Assembly: GCA_020632875.1 (NCBI GenBank)
Contig: JACKET010000004.1
Span: 62,001-126,000 of the forward strand
Direction: 5' to 3'
DNA from: Alphaproteobacteria bacterium
GTDB taxonomy: Bacteria; Myxococcota_A; UBA796; GCA-2862545
DNA length: 64,000 nt
Part shown: positions 20,568 through 30,376 of the stretch, piece after piece
How positions within the stretch are numbered: position 1 is the first letter of the stretch
Layout of the letters: every line of letters begins with the position of its first letter
Program-made: the position numbers and the translations under genes
Notes under the pieces: generated by a model
Told to the model about the DNA's origin: nothing
Database searches by the model: none
The model's input: the letters and a program-made list of their open reading frames with translations, nothing else

Positions 20568-22244
20568 CTATGCGTCGGGGGTCGGGCGGACCTCGACGGT
20601 GGTCGGGGTCTCGCGGGTGCGGGCCGCGCCACGCTCGGCGGAGTGGACGCGCTTCGCCTCGACGACCGCCTTGATGTAGCTGGCGAACAGCGGATGCGGC
20701 TCGATCGGGCGGCTCTTGAACTCGGGGTGGAACTGGCACCCGACGAACCAGGGGTGGTCGGCGAGCTCGATCATCTCGGCGAGCTTGCCGTCGGGCGAGA
20801 TGCCGGAGATCACGAGCCCACCGTCTCGCAGGCGGTCGTGGTACGCGGGATTGACCTCGTACCGGTGCCGGTGCCGCTCCTCGATCACGTCACTGCCGTA
20901 GATCCGGCGCGCCAGCGTGCCCTCGGCGAGCTCGCAGGGGTAGCTGCCGAGCCGCATCGTGCCGCCCTTGTCGGTGACGTTGTGCTGCGCGTCCATCAGC
21001 TCGATGACGGGGTCGGACGGGTCGGCGTCGAACTCGCGCGACATGGCGCCCGGCATCCCGCAGACGTTGCGCGCGTACTCGACCACGGCGAGCTGCAGGC
21101 CCCAGCAGATGCCGAAGAACGGGATCCGGTTGACGCGCGCGTAGCGGATGGCGGCGATCTTGCCCTCGGCGCCGCGCTCGCCGAACCCCCCGGGCACCAG
21201 CACGCCGTCGCAGTCGGCGAGGTCGCGCTCGGGGTGCTCGAGGTCGATCTCTTCGGAGTCGAGGAAGACGAGCTCGACCTTCGCCTGGTTGTGCAGGCCG
21301 CCGTGGTGGAGCGCCTCGTTCAGGCTCTTGTAGGTGTCGGCGAGGTGCACGTACTTGCCGACGATGCCGATGCGCACGGTGTGCGCGGGCTTGCGGATGC
21401 GCTGCATCACGTCTTCCCAGCGGTCGAGGCTCGCGCGCGACGCCCAGATGCCGAGCTTCGAGAGCACGCGGTCGTCGACGCCCTCTTCGTGGAGCTTGAG
21501 CGGCAGCTCGTAGATGTGCGCCACGTCTTCGACGGCGATGACGTCTTCGATGGACACGTTGCAGAAGAGCGAGATCTTCTGCTTCAGCTCGCGCGTGATG
21601 GGGTGCTCGGACCGGCAGAACAGCAGGTCGGGCTGGATGCCGACCTGCATCATCTCCTTCACGGAGTGCTGGGTCGGCTTGGTCTTCAGCTCGCCCGAGG
21701 TCTTGATGTACGGGAGCAGCGTGAGGTGGACGTAGAGGACGTTCTCGGGGCCCGCGTCGTTGCGGAACTGGCGGATGGCCTCGAGGAACGGGAGCCCCTC
21801 GATGTCGCCGACCGTGCCGCCGACCTCGATGATGGCGAGGTCGGCGCCCTTGCTGCCCTCGACGATGCGCCGCTTGATCTCGTCGGTGATGTGCGGGATG
21901 ACCTGCACCGTGCGGCCCAGGTACTCACCGGCCCGCTCGCGCTCGATGACGGACTGGTAGATGCGCCCGGTCGTGAAGGTGTTGCGCTGGGACATCCGCA
22001 CGGACGTGAAGCGCTCGTAGTGGCCGAGGTCGAGGTCGGTCTCGGCGCCGTCGTCGGTGACGAACACCTCGCCGTGCTGGTACGGCGACATGGTGCCCGG
22101 ATCGACGTTGATGTACGGGTCCATCTTGATGTTCGTGATGCGCAGCCCGCGCGCCTCGAGCACCGCGCCGAGCGCCGCGGCCGACAGGCCCTTGCCGAGG
22201 GACGAGAGCACGCCGCCCGTGATGAAGATGTACTTCTGTCGCAT
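20568..22244 (-). CDS. pyrG: CTP synthase
   Basis: 558 residues from ATG 22244, with GAGGAGGG immediately upstream. The synthetase domain starts MRQKYIFITGGVLSSLGKG and carries MDPYINVDPGTMSPYQHGEV; the class I glutaminase domain has FGICWGLQLA (nucleophile Cys) and FVGCQFHPEFKSRP (His and Glu of the triad). It aminates UTP to CTP. It starts two bases after the kdsB stop; kdsB uses CTP, so the coupling makes metabolic sense. Confidence 0.97.
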   Translation of the reverse strand: MRQKYIFITGGVLSSLGKGLSAAALGAVLEARGLRITNIKMDPYINVDPGTMSPYQHGEVFVTDDGAETDLDLGHYERFTSVRMSQRNTFTTGRIYQSVIERERAGEYLGRTVQVIPHITDEIKRRIVEGSKGADLAIIEVGGTVGDIEGLPFLEAIRQFRNDAGPENVLYVHLTLLPYIKTSGELKTKPTQHSVKEMMQVGIQPDLLFCRSEHPITRELKQKISLFCNVSIEDVIAVEDVAHIYELPLKLHEEGVDDRVLSKLGIWASRASLDRWEDVMQRIRKPAHTVRIGIVGKYVHLADTYKSLNEALHHGGLHNQAKVELVFLDSEEIDLEHPERDLADCDGVLVPGGFGERGAEGKIAAIRYARVNRIPFFGICWGLQLAVVEYARNVCGMPGAMSREFDADPSDPVIELMDAQHNVTDKGGTMRLGSYPCELAEGTLARRIYGSDVIEERHRHRYEVNPAYHDRLRDGGLVISGISPDGKLAEMIELADHPWFVGCQFHPEFKSRPIEPHPLFASYIKAVVEAKRVHSAERGAARTRETPTTVEVRPTPDA

Positions 22245-22246
22245 GG

Positions 22247-22921
22247 TCACCCTCCTCGAACGGCTTCGAGCTGGGCCAACGTGTCGACCGCGGGCGCGGA
22301 GGACCCCACGCACACGACCTGGATGGACCAACCCCCCTCGAGCCACGTGAGCTGCTCGAGGCCTTCGGCACGCGCCCTCGCGCCGACCGGACGCGAAGTA
22401 ACCCGGAGCAGCGCGTCGCGGGTGAACGCGTACAAGCCCAGGTGGCGATGCGTGTAGCCCGGCGGAGCATCCCGCCGGAAGTCGACGGCCCGCCCGGCCT
22501 CGATGCGCACCTTCACGACGCTGGGATCGTCGCGCACGGCCGGATCCAGGTCGGCGGCGACGGTCGCGAGGTCGGCGGTGGCGGCGAGCCGCGCGAGCGC
22601 CCGGACGTGCTCGGGATCGAGCCGGGGCTGGTCGCCCTGGACGTTCAGCACGTGGGTCCAGTCGCGGCCGGCGATCGCGAGCGCCACGCGCTGCGTGCCG
22701 TTCTCGGCGGCCCCGGTGCGGGCCACCTCGCCTCCGAAGCCCTCCACGGCGGACGCGATCGCGTCGCTGTCCGTCGCGACCACGACCGGGCCGACCTCCG
22801 CGGCGATCGCACGCCGCCGGACGTGCTCGATCAGCGGCAGCCCGTCGATGTCGGCCAGGGCCTTGCGCGGCACCCGGCTCGAGTCGAGCCGGGCGGGGAT
22901 CACGACCCCCAGACGCATCAA
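22247..22921 (-). CDS. kdsB: 3-deoxy-manno-octulosonate cytidylyltransferase
   Basis: 224 residues, slightly short of the usual 245. The nucleotidyltransferase start IPARLDSSRVPRKALADIDG and the metal/substrate motif NVQGDQPRLDPE are present, followed by FRRDAPPGYTHRHLGLYAFT. It activates Kdo with CTP for lipopolysaccharide inner-core synthesis, so the organism has a Gram-negative outer membrane. It is cotranscribed with pyrG. Confidence 0.93.
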   Translation of the reverse strand: MMRLGVVIPARLDSSRVPRKALADIDGLPLIEHVRRRAIAAEVGPVVVATDSDAIASAVEGFGGEVARTGAAENGTQRVALAIAGRDWTHVLNVQGDQPRLDPEHVRALARLAATADLATVAADLDPAVRDDPSVVKVRIEAGRAVDFRRDAPPGYTHRHLGLYAFTRDALLRVTSRPVGARARAEGLEQLTWLEGGWSIQVVCVGSSAPAVDTLAQLEAVRGG

Positions 22922-23009
22922 AGCCGACCCCGCAGACGCGAGATCGGCTTCGATGACCGTGCCCAGAGACGACCCGAGCCGAAGCGGTGGGGTCGACCTG
23001 CCAGGACGA

Positions 23010-23408
23010 CTACCGCTTCGAGAACTGGAAGCGACGGCGGGCGCCGGCGCGGCCGTACTTCTTGCGCTCGACCTTGCGGGCGTCGCGGGTGAGCAGACCC
23101 TCGGGCTTCATGGTGGCCCGGTAGTCGGGGTTGAGCTGGAGCAGCGCGCGGGCGATGCCCAGGCGGATGGCGCCGGCCTGACCGTTCATCCCGCCACCAC
23201 GCACGGTGATGTGGGCGTCGAACGCCTCGGCGTTGTCGGTCATGACGAGCGGACGGCGGAGATCCATCACCAGCGTCTCGCGGGGGAAGTACTCTTCCAG
23301 CGGGCGGTGGTTGACGAACACGCGGCCGGTGCCGGGGCGGAGGAAGACGCGCGCGGTGGCGGTCTTGCGACGGCCGGTGCCGTAGTACTGGGTGGTTTCG
23401 CGAGCCAT
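23010..23408 (-). CDS. rpsI: Ribosomal protein uS9
   Basis: 132 residues starting MARETTQYYGTGRRKTATAR and ending in the basic tail RAGARRRFQFSKR, whose last residues reach the P-site tRNA in uS9. It lies 14 bases after rplM, the universal L13-S9 operon. Confidence 0.98.
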   Translation of the reverse strand: MARETTQYYGTGRRKTATARVFLRPGTGRVFVNHRPLEEYFPRETLVMDLRRPLVMTDNAEAFDAHITVRGGGMNGQAGAIRLGIARALLQLNPDYRATMKPEGLLTRDARKVERKKYGRAGARRRFQFSKR

Positions 23409-23422
23409 GTTCGTTCCTCGTC

Positions 23423-23848
23423 TCAGGCGAGCGGCTGGGGCTTCTGGGCCGTGTGGGGGTGATCGGCGCCGCCGTACACCTTGAGCTTCTTGATGAGCTG
23501 ACGCGACAGGATGTTCTTCGGGAGCATGCCCTTGACCGCCTGCTGGATCATCCGCTCGGGATCGGTCTCGCGGACCGTGCGCGCGTCGACCGACTTGAGC
23601 CCACCCGGGTGGCCGCTGTAGCGGTAGTAGTGCTTGCGGTCGAGCTTGGCGCCCGTGAGCTTCACCTGGCTCGCGTTCACGACGATCACGAAGTCGCCGG
23701 TGTCGATGTGCGGGGTGAACGTGGGCTTGTGCTTGCCGCGGAGGACGTTGGCAACGCGGGTCGCGAGGCGACCGAGCTCGTACTCGCTCGCATCGACGAC
23801 GTACCAGTCGCGCTCCACCTCACCGGGCTTCGCAGAGTAGGTATTCAT
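23423..23848 (-). CDS. rplM: Ribosomal protein uL13
   Basis: 141 residues from ATG 23848 (AGGAAA six bases upstream). Family blocks WYVVDASEYELGRLATRVA, KLTGAKLDRKHYYRYSGHPG and GMLPKNILSRQL are present. It is the first gene of the rplM-rpsI pair. The 137 bases upstream hold the promoter. Confidence 0.98.
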   Translation of the reverse strand: MNTYSAKPGEVERDWYVVDASEYELGRLATRVANVLRGKHKPTFTPHIDTGDFVIVVNASQVKLTGAKLDRKHYYRYSGHPGGLKSVDARTVRETDPERMIQQAVKGMLPKNILSRQLIKKLKVYGGADHPHTAQKPQPLA

Positions 23849-23985
23849 GGCACATTTCCTGGGGGTCAGAGGCCCGCGCGGACCTGGGGTTCGCGATCGG
23901 TGCCTGACGGGTTCCGGAGATCGGGGGGCCCGACAACCCAGCCGCAGTATCGAGACCACGGAGGCGTGTCAACGGGCCCCGAGGA

Positions 23986-25476
23986 TCACTGTTTGACGAT
24001 GACGAGGAGGTCGTCGGCCTCGGTTCCGGCCTCGAACGTCTGGAAGAAGATGTCGGTGGTGCCGTTCCGGCCGTCGGTCCAGGCGCCGTAGATCTGCATG
24101 TCGCGGATCTCGAAGTTCACGTCGGTCTTGAACGCCGTGCCCTCGCCGATCGAGTCGACGCGCAGGTTGTCGTTGCTCGTCCACGTGACGCCGCCGTCGG
24201 TGCTGAAGTCGTAGTGGATGTCGTTGAACCCGAAGTCCTGCGTGTCGGCGACCTCGTCGAGCCACGCTGCGGCCACGACGTTGCCCGAGCACGACAGCCG
24301 CACGTCGGTGGACGCGCGCTCGCCGGGCTCTTTGTGGTCGTCGATGCGGAAGTCGGCGCCATCCCAGTTGCCGTTGTTCGCCCGGATGTACCAGATACGG
24401 GAGAAGTCGTCGTTGCCTGGGCGCGAGTCGTGCCACGCGATGTGGCCCGTGCCGCCCGACACGCACACGTCGGGGTACAGCGACTGGCTGAAGCCGGCCT
24501 GGTCGGTCTGGTCGGCGCGCTGGTCTTGCGTGAACGTGACGCCGCCGTCGCCCGAGTACGACACGTAGACGTCGTTGTTCTCGCCGTTGCGGTCGTCGTG
24601 CCAGGCCACGTAGATGTTCGCGCCGTCGGCCGCGATCTTCGGCACGAAGCTGTTGTGCGAGGCCTCGAGGTCGGTCACGTCGAGCCGGATGTCTTGCGGG
24701 AAGTTCAGACCGCCGTCGGTCGACTTCGAGAAGTACACGTCGGAGCCCGACGCGATGCCCGCCCCGCCGCCGCGGAAGTCCTCCCACGCGACGTAGACGA
24801 CCTCGGACCCGTTGAGCGCGATCTGCGGGAACGCCGACCAGGCACTGCCCGGCGGCTCGTCGCTGTCGACGCGGACCGTGTCGGCCCATTCGATGCCCTG
24901 GTTGAACGACTGGGCCAGCAGGATGTCGAACGCGCCGTTGATGTTGTCGGACCAGACCACGTAGACCTTCGGGGTCGACGTGATGATCCGGGGGTTGAAG
25001 CTGTTCGACCGGCCATCGGGGTCGCGGTTCTCGAGCAGCCGATCCTCGGGCATCCACGTGTTGCCCTGGGTGTTCGACACCTGGAAGTAGATCTGGTGGC
25101 TCTCGACCTCGCCGTCGCGGTCGTCTTCCCACACGATGTACACGAGGCCGTTCGAGTCGCACGCGACGTCGGGGTTCCAGACGTTCGAGTCGGGGTACTG
25201 GTTGACCTGCACGGCCGCGGGCAGCCAGCCCTCGTCGCGCTCGCCGCCCGGGAGCTTGCGGTTCATCCACACGTTCGGCACGCCGGTGCGGTCGTCGACC
25301 CACACCACGTACACCGCGCCGTCGGGGGCCACGCACATCCGGGTGCTGTGGCTGTCGATGTCGTCGCGCTCACCAGCCATGTCGACCCGGAAGTCGCTCG
25401 ACACGCCCTCGGCGATGCCAGGATTGCACTTGGCAGCGACGCAGGTGAGTGCCAGGAAGGGAACGAACCGCTTCAT
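23986..25476 (-). CDS. Exported BNR/Asp-box repeat (sialidase-fold) protein
   Basis: 496 residues from ATG 25476 with GGAGG six bases upstream. The N-terminus MKRFVPFLALTCVAAKCNPG is a signal peptide; Cys17 or Cys12 could be a lipobox cysteine, but neither fits well. The rest is a run of beta-propeller blades with Asp-box motifs such as STDGGLNF, SGDGGVTF and STDGGVTW and repeated (Y/H)VAW(E/H)D(D/F)R elements. No sialidase catalytic Arg triad/Tyr arrangement is evident, so it is more likely a binding or surface propeller than a glycosidase. It is divergently transcribed from the FYDLN gene. Confidence 0.85.
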   Translation of the reverse strand: MKRFVPFLALTCVAAKCNPGIAEGVSSDFRVDMAGERDDIDSHSTRMCVAPDGAVYVVWVDDRTGVPNVWMNRKLPGGERDEGWLPAAVQVNQYPDSNVWNPDVACDSNGLVYIVWEDDRDGEVESHQIYFQVSNTQGNTWMPEDRLLENRDPDGRSNSFNPRIITSTPKVYVVWSDNINGAFDILLAQSFNQGIEWADTVRVDSDEPPGSAWSAFPQIALNGSEVVYVAWEDFRGGGAGIASGSDVYFSKSTDGGLNFPQDIRLDVTDLEASHNSFVPKIAADGANIYVAWHDDRNGENNDVYVSYSGDGGVTFTQDQRADQTDQAGFSQSLYPDVCVSGGTGHIAWHDSRPGNDDFSRIWYIRANNGNWDGADFRIDDHKEPGERASTDVRLSCSGNVVAAAWLDEVADTQDFGFNDIHYDFSTDGGVTWTSNDNLRVDSIGEGTAFKTDVNFEIRDMQIYGAWTDGRNGTTDIFFQTFEAGTEADDLLVIVKQ

Positions 25477-25643
25477 ACATGCCTCCGGTAGACGGGCACC
25501 GGCCCCTCTAACGCACTGTGTCCATGTTGCCCGTCCGACGAGCGACCCGCGTGGCCCCGCTTGACAGGGGTCGGCGGCGTGGTAATCCTCCGACCCCTCG
25601 ACGGGCTCCACCCGTCGGCTCCCTGAATCCCCGAGGAGTGCTG

Positions 25644-25964
<321 letters not shown>

Positions 25965-25994
25965 CGCAGCGGGTCGGGTGGGCAGCACGATCGT

Positions 25995-26756
25995 CTATGC
26001 CCGCCCGACGCCCTCGCCTTCACCGTAGTCCACCCACTCCAGAGCGAGACCCTCCGGCGGCGCCGTCCGGCCCGCCGCAGAGCGGTCCATGCCTTCGAGC
26101 GCGCGCGCCATCCGGTCGGCGTCCGCCCTCCCCTGCCCCACCTCGGTCAGCGTGCCCGCCAGGATGCGCACCATGTGGCGCAGGAACCCGTTCCCGCGGA
26201 TCCGCAGCCGCACGACGGGCCCCTCACGCGTGACCGACGCCCCCTCGATGGTGCGGACCGGGTGCGCGGCCTGGCACCCCACCGCGCGGAACGACGTGAA
26301 GTCGTGGGTGCCGACCACGGCCTGGATGGCGCGATCCATCGCCTCCACGTCGAGCGGATCGCGGAGGTGCCACGCGAACCCCTCCCACAGCGGAGAGCGC
26401 GCGGGCCGATCGAGCCACGTGTAGCGGTAGCACTTCACCTTCACCGCGCGACGCGGGTCGAAGTCGTCGGGCACCCGGCGCGCCGCGACGACGGCGACGT
26501 CGGGCGGGAGGAACGCGTTCAGCCCGTCCCGCACGGCCTTCTCGGAGCGTTCCTTTTCGACCGCGAAGCTCGCGACCTGCTGCTCGGCGTGCACGCCTGC
26601 GTCGGTCCGCCCGCTGCCGGACACCCGCACCCGCTCACCGAACAGCCGCTCGACGGCATCCTCGAGCACGCCCTGGATCGAGCGGGCTCCCGGCTGCACC
26701 TGCCAGCCGACGAACCCCCGCCCGTCGTACTCGAGATCGATGCGCCAGCGCGTCAT
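25995..26756 (-). CDS. truA: tRNA pseudouridine(38-40) synthase
   Basis: 253 residues. Starts MTRWRIDLEYDGRGFVGWQ and carries the catalytic aspartate in SGRTDAGVHAEQQV; the C-terminal GNGFLRHMVRILAGTL block is typical. It isomerises uridines at positions 38-40 of the tRNA anticodon arm. It follows the large exported fusion gene by 9 bases on the same strand. Confidence 0.96.
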   Translation of the reverse strand: MTRWRIDLEYDGRGFVGWQVQPGARSIQGVLEDAVERLFGERVRVSGSGRTDAGVHAEQQVASFAVEKERSEKAVRDGLNAFLPPDVAVVAARRVPDDFDPRRAVKVKCYRYTWLDRPARSPLWEGFAWHLRDPLDVEAMDRAIQAVVGTHDFTSFRAVGCQAAHPVRTIEGASVTREGPVVRLRIRGNGFLRHMVRILAGTLTEVGQGRADADRMARALEGMDRSAAGRTAPPEGLALEWVDYGEGEGVGRA

Positions 26757-26765
26757 CGCGTCGCG

Positions 26766-29210
26766 TCAGTAGTCGAGCTTCAGGCCGACGGTGAGCATGC
26801 TGCCCGAGAAGTCGAAGCCGTCGACCTGGGCCTTGCCCCACGGGACGTTGCGCGAGTCGATGTTCTGCCGGCGCCACTCGAACGTGATGTACGTGTCGTT
26901 GATGCCCGTCTGGGCTTCGAGGAGGCTCGCACGGGCCGGCGCGAAGATGTCGAGCAGCAGGCTCGCGCCGAGCGCGTAGTGGTTGCCGAGCTTGCTGCCG
27001 GACACCTTGTCCTTGCCGCCCGAGGCGTTGTCGGTGAGCTCGGTCCACGGCACGAAGTCCATGCCGAGGCGCGCGTGCGGCACGACGATCTGCTCGTCGA
27101 GGATCTGCAGCCGGAACGAGCCCGACACGCCGAGCGGGTACCACGTGAGCATCGTCTTCACGTCGGAGGAGTCGCCGCTCGCCGACACGGTGGTCGCGAG
27201 CTCCTGGTAGAAGCCGGCCTCGATGTCGATCTCGAAGAAGCGGAACAGCTGCGGCCCGAACTCGACCTGCAGCATGTTGTGCCCGCCCTTGCCGTAGACG
27301 GTCTTGATGTTCTCGTCGGCGAGGTTCAGGAAGCCGCCGTAGCGCAGCTCGAAGTCGCCGCGCTGGGGCCCGAGGTCGCCCTTGTCCTCCTTCGCGTGGG
27401 CCGGTGCCGCGAGGGCGAGCCCCACGGCGGCCGCGCCGAGCGCACCCGGCGCACGGCGTCGCGCGAGCAGCAGCAGCCCGGCGAGGCCTCCGGCCATCCA
27501 GCCCGCTGCGGGGCCCGTGGCACAGGGCCCTCCGCCCTGCTCTCCCGCGAGGTCCGAAGCCGTGAAGTCCTCCTCGGGCACGCCCTGGACGACGTTGCTC
27601 ATCGTGCTCTCCTGTCCGCCGGCGTCCGTCGCACGAACGCCAATGTAGTACGTGGTTCCGTTCACGAGGGGCTCGAGCCGCACCGTGACGGTGGCGCCGG
27701 GCTCTGCCGCGACGACGAGGGGCGTGCTCGGCCCGGGGTCTGGCGCGGCGGGGCCGCCCGTCGCGTAGTCGCCCGACTCCCAGGGCTGATCCGAGATCCA
27801 CACCGAGTAGTGGGCGAGGTCGGCATCCTCGATGCCGTCGAAGGTGAGGATCAGCGCCTGGTTCGCGAACGACACGTTCGCGTCGGTGAGCGCGGGCGGA
27901 TCGGGCTGCGCGTCGACACTCACGTCGGCGCGCGCGTGCCCGTCGAGGCCGTTGCTGTTCGTGGCCACGACGTAGATCCGGTTGGCGCCCTCGACCCAGT
28001 TCTCGTTCACGGTGATCGGGACGGTCACCGTGGCGTCCTGGGTGGTCGTGGTGCCCGTGGTGATGACCGACCCGTTGCCCGTGCGGTCGCCGCCGCGGGT
28101 GACCTTCCAGTCGGAGGGGTCGTCGATCGTGAAGGTGAGGTCGAAGGTCTCGCCCACGAGCGCGGCGCTCGTGCTCGCGGACGACTCGACCCACGGCCGC
28201 GCCGTGATGATCTGGATGTTCCCGCCGCTGCCGCCGCCGAACGTGTACTCGCTGTTCGCGACGGCATCCTGGATGTTGATCTCGGCGTCGAGGTTCACGT
28301 ACGTGGGCGACGTGATGTCGATCAGGCCGCCCTGCAGCTGGTAGATCCAGATGCCGAGGCCCGACACCATGAGCCACTCGTCGCCGGTCGCGAGGTTCGC
28401 GACGACCGCGCGCGGCTCGACGAACCCGGTGTACGGGATGCCGTACGAGCCCTGCACCGCGTTGTACTCGAAGAGGTAGCCGCGGTCGGTGTCGATGGCC
28501 CAGAGCTTCCCGTTGCCCGCCGCGATGTCGTCGATCGTGTACTGGTTGGCCGCGACGAGCCCGCCGTACGAGACGTTGCCGGTCGACAGGTTGAGCAGCG
28601 TCGTGCGACCCGAGCCGTGCGCGATGTAGAGCGTGCCGTTGTCGACCACGCCCTCCTGGAACCCGCCCGCGGCCGTCGCCGGATTGTTGGAGTAGTAGCT
28701 GTTGACCTGGCCGTTCACGAGGCCGGACTCGGGCGAGTACACGTGCATGTACCCCTCGGTGCCCACGTCCTCGAACATGTACAGCAGCGGATCGGCGGCG
28801 TCCCCGTCCCACCAGATGCCCTTGAACGGGTCTTCGTTGGGCGTGATCCCGACATACACGTTCTGCTCGAGGTCGGTGTCGTAGACGGCTTGCAGGAGCT
28901 CGTCCGACCACACCCACCAGTGCACCGTGCCGTCGTCGCACGACACGAACAGATCCTGCGCGTCGTCGCTGGTGCCGCCGAGGATCGACGGGACGACCGC
29001 CACGCCGGTGACCCCGCACGGCAGCTCGGCCGTCTGGGCCTTCCACGAGTCGACCTGCAGCACGAACAGGTTGCCCGTCGCGCGGTCGCGGCCGGCGACG
29101 ATCTCGTTGTCCCGGCTGATCACCATGCGCTCGATGGCCCCCGTGCCGACGGGGATCCGTCCGGGGTTGCCGTCGGGAGGCAGGGCTGAAGCGAGTGCGA
29201 TCCACCACAT
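26766..29210 (-). CDS. Exported propeller/FN3 protein with internal sorting-like tail fused to an outer-membrane barrel
   Basis: 814 residues from ATG 29210 (MWWIALASALPPDG, signal-peptide-like). Residues about 20-360 look like a repeat propeller (DRATGNLFVLQVDSWKA, TDRGYLFEYNAVQGSYG), followed by Ig/FN3-like domains to about 545 (NGTTYYIGVRATDAGGQEST). Near 558-583 comes GGGPCATGP, a hydrophobic stretch and ARRR, which resembles a MYXO-CTERM tail. A second hydrophobic segment ends in AAPAHA (about 603), like a signal peptide, and the last 210 residues resemble an outer-membrane barrel (FELRYGGFLNLADENIK, alternating strands, terminal LKLDY). The frame is continuous, so this reads as two exported proteins joined end to end. 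Confidence 0.75.
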   Translation of the reverse strand: MWWIALASALPPDGNPGRIPVGTGAIERMVISRDNEIVAGRDRATGNLFVLQVDSWKAQTAELPCGVTGVAVVPSILGGTSDDAQDLFVSCDDGTVHWWVWSDELLQAVYDTDLEQNVYVGITPNEDPFKGIWWDGDAADPLLYMFEDVGTEGYMHVYSPESGLVNGQVNSYYSNNPATAAGGFQEGVVDNGTLYIAHGSGRTTLLNLSTGNVSYGGLVAANQYTIDDIAAGNGKLWAIDTDRGYLFEYNAVQGSYGIPYTGFVEPRAVVANLATGDEWLMVSGLGIWIYQLQGGLIDITSPTYVNLDAEINIQDAVANSEYTFGGGSGGNIQIITARPWVESSASTSAALVGETFDLTFTIDDPSDWKVTRGGDRTGNGSVITTGTTTTQDATVTVPITVNENWVEGANRIYVVATNSNGLDGHARADVSVDAQPDPPALTDANVSFANQALILTFDGIEDADLAHYSVWISDQPWESGDYATGGPAAPDPGPSTPLVVAAEPGATVTVRLEPLVNGTTYYIGVRATDAGGQESTMSNVVQGVPEEDFTASDLAGEQGGGPCATGPAAGWMAGGLAGLLLLARRRAPGALGAAAVGLALAAPAHAKEDKGDLGPQRGDFELRYGGFLNLADENIKTVYGKGGHNMLQVEFGPQLFRFFEIDIEAGFYQELATTVSASGDSSDVKTMLTWYPLGVSGSFRLQILDEQIVVPHARLGMDFVPWTELTDNASGGKDKVSGSKLGNHYALGASLLLDIFAPARASLLEAQTGINDTYITFEWRRQNIDSRNVPWGKAQVDGFDFSGSMLTVGLKLDY

Positions 29211-29320
29211 GGCCCACAGCCTAGCAAGTCCCGCGCCAACCCGCCCGCACCGCACGAGGCTCCGAGAGGCCCGCGATCACGGGCTCTCCGAAACGCCCTC
29301 TGCTCGTCGCGCGCCGGGAT

Positions 29321-29375
29321 CTGACACCCTGTCAGCGCGACCCGGCGGGCCCCCGGGGCCCTGACGAATTGTCAG
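29321..29375 (-). terminator. Triple hairpin after the asd-like gene
   Basis: Three small palindromes in a row: CTGACACCCTGTCAG (29321-29335), GGGCCCCCGGGGCCC (29347-29361) and CTGACGAATTGTCAG (29361-29375, overlapping the stop codon). The central GC-rich stem is the likely terminator of the frr-uppS-cdsA-rseP-tsaB-asd transcript; the flanking TGTCA/TGACA pair is unusual. Confidence 0.6.
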
Positions 29376-30352
29376 CGGAGCAGGATGCCGCCGAGCCCGA
29401 CCGCGACGGTCGCGCTGGCGCGCAGGTTGTCCATCGCGGCCCAGATGCGCAGCACCTCGCCGCGCTCGTCGACGCGGATGCGCCCGGCCTGCGCGAACGG
29501 ACGGCCCTCCATCCGCCGTGGACGCGGCAGGGTTCGCGGGGACTCGCCCGCCTCGACCTCGACCCCACCGTCGCGGAGGATCTGGGAGACGAGCTCGGGG
29601 ACGGGCCGCTTCGCGGGCTCGATGCGCAGCTCCATCGCGAGGCCCGAGAACACGGGGACGCCGACGCGCAGCACGGTGAGCTCGACGTCGAGGATGGCGC
29701 GCACCTGCTCGGCGACGCGCTGCTCCGACTCGGTCCAACCGTAGCCCACCGCCTCGCCGGCGCTGGGGAGGAGGTCGAACGCCAGGCCATCCTTGAAGAC
29801 CTTGCGGGGCGGCGTGCCCGCGTTGAACAGCGCGATGACCTGCGCCGAGAGCTCCTGGATGGCTTCGCGACCGACCCGCGAGGCCGGCACGAAGAAGGTC
29901 GCCTCGGCCGAGCCGCCGAGCCCGGCGCGCTCGAGCGGACCGAGCACGGCACCCGCGAGGATGGCCTCGGGCGAAGGCACGCAGAGCGCCCGACCCGGCG
30001 CGGACCCGAGCGCCTCGGGATTGACCCACGGGATGCCGATGGGCACGCCCGCGCGGTGCATCGCGCCGGACGTGTCGACCACGGCGATGCCCTTCTTCAC
30101 CGCCTCGGTGCCCCACTGCATCGCGGCCTCGGGCGGCAGCGCGAGGAACAGCAGGTCGAGCCGCTCGAGCACCTCGTCGGCGATGTCGTCGACCGCGATC
30201 TCGCGCCCGTCGTACTCCACGAAGGGCGTCTTGGACGAGGCGCGCGCGAGCGGCACGACCTCTTCGGGCTTGTACGGGACGGTCTCGAGGGCGGAGACGA
30301 TCTCCCGCCCCAACGCGCCGGTCGCACCGGCGACTCCGACGATGGGCATCAC
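29372..30352 (-). CDS. Aspartate-semialdehyde dehydrogenase paralogue lacking catalytic residues (USG-1-like)
   Basis: 326 residues. The NADP-binding start MMPIVGVAGATGALGREIV and the overall plan match aspartate-semialdehyde dehydrogenase. However, the active-site block normally PNCST aligns with PSPEA, so the nucleophilic Cys is replaced by Pro, and the catalytic His of the GH motif aligns with Leu in VPVFSGLAMEL. A Cys three residues earlier (LCVPSP) is out of register. Enterobacterial USG-1 is a known inactive relative. It is the last gene after tsaB, 24 bases downstream. Lysine/threonine synthesis would need another asd gene elsewhere; a structural or regulatory role is possible. Confidence 0.8.
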   Translation of the reverse strand: MMPIVGVAGATGALGREIVSALETVPYKPEEVVPLARASSKTPFVEYDGREIAVDDIADEVLERLDLLFLALPPEAAMQWGTEAVKKGIAVVDTSGAMHRAGVPIGIPWVNPEALGSAPGRALCVPSPEAILAGAVLGPLERAGLGGSAEATFFVPASRVGREAIQELSAQVIALFNAGTPPRKVFKDGLAFDLLPSAGEAVGYGWTESEQRVAEQVRAILDVELTVLRVGVPVFSGLAMELRIEPAKRPVPELVSQILRDGGVEVEAGESPRTLPRPRRMEGRPFAQAGRIRVDERGEVLRIWAAMDNLRASATVAVGLGGILLR

Positions 30353-30376
30353 TTCCCCGGGGTTCGCAGCCGGACC

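Noticed and set aside
26175..29189. 1004-codon forward frame opposite the exported fusion gene
   Set aside because: Shadow of the reverse-strand gene; Val/Arg/Asp-rich with no domain.
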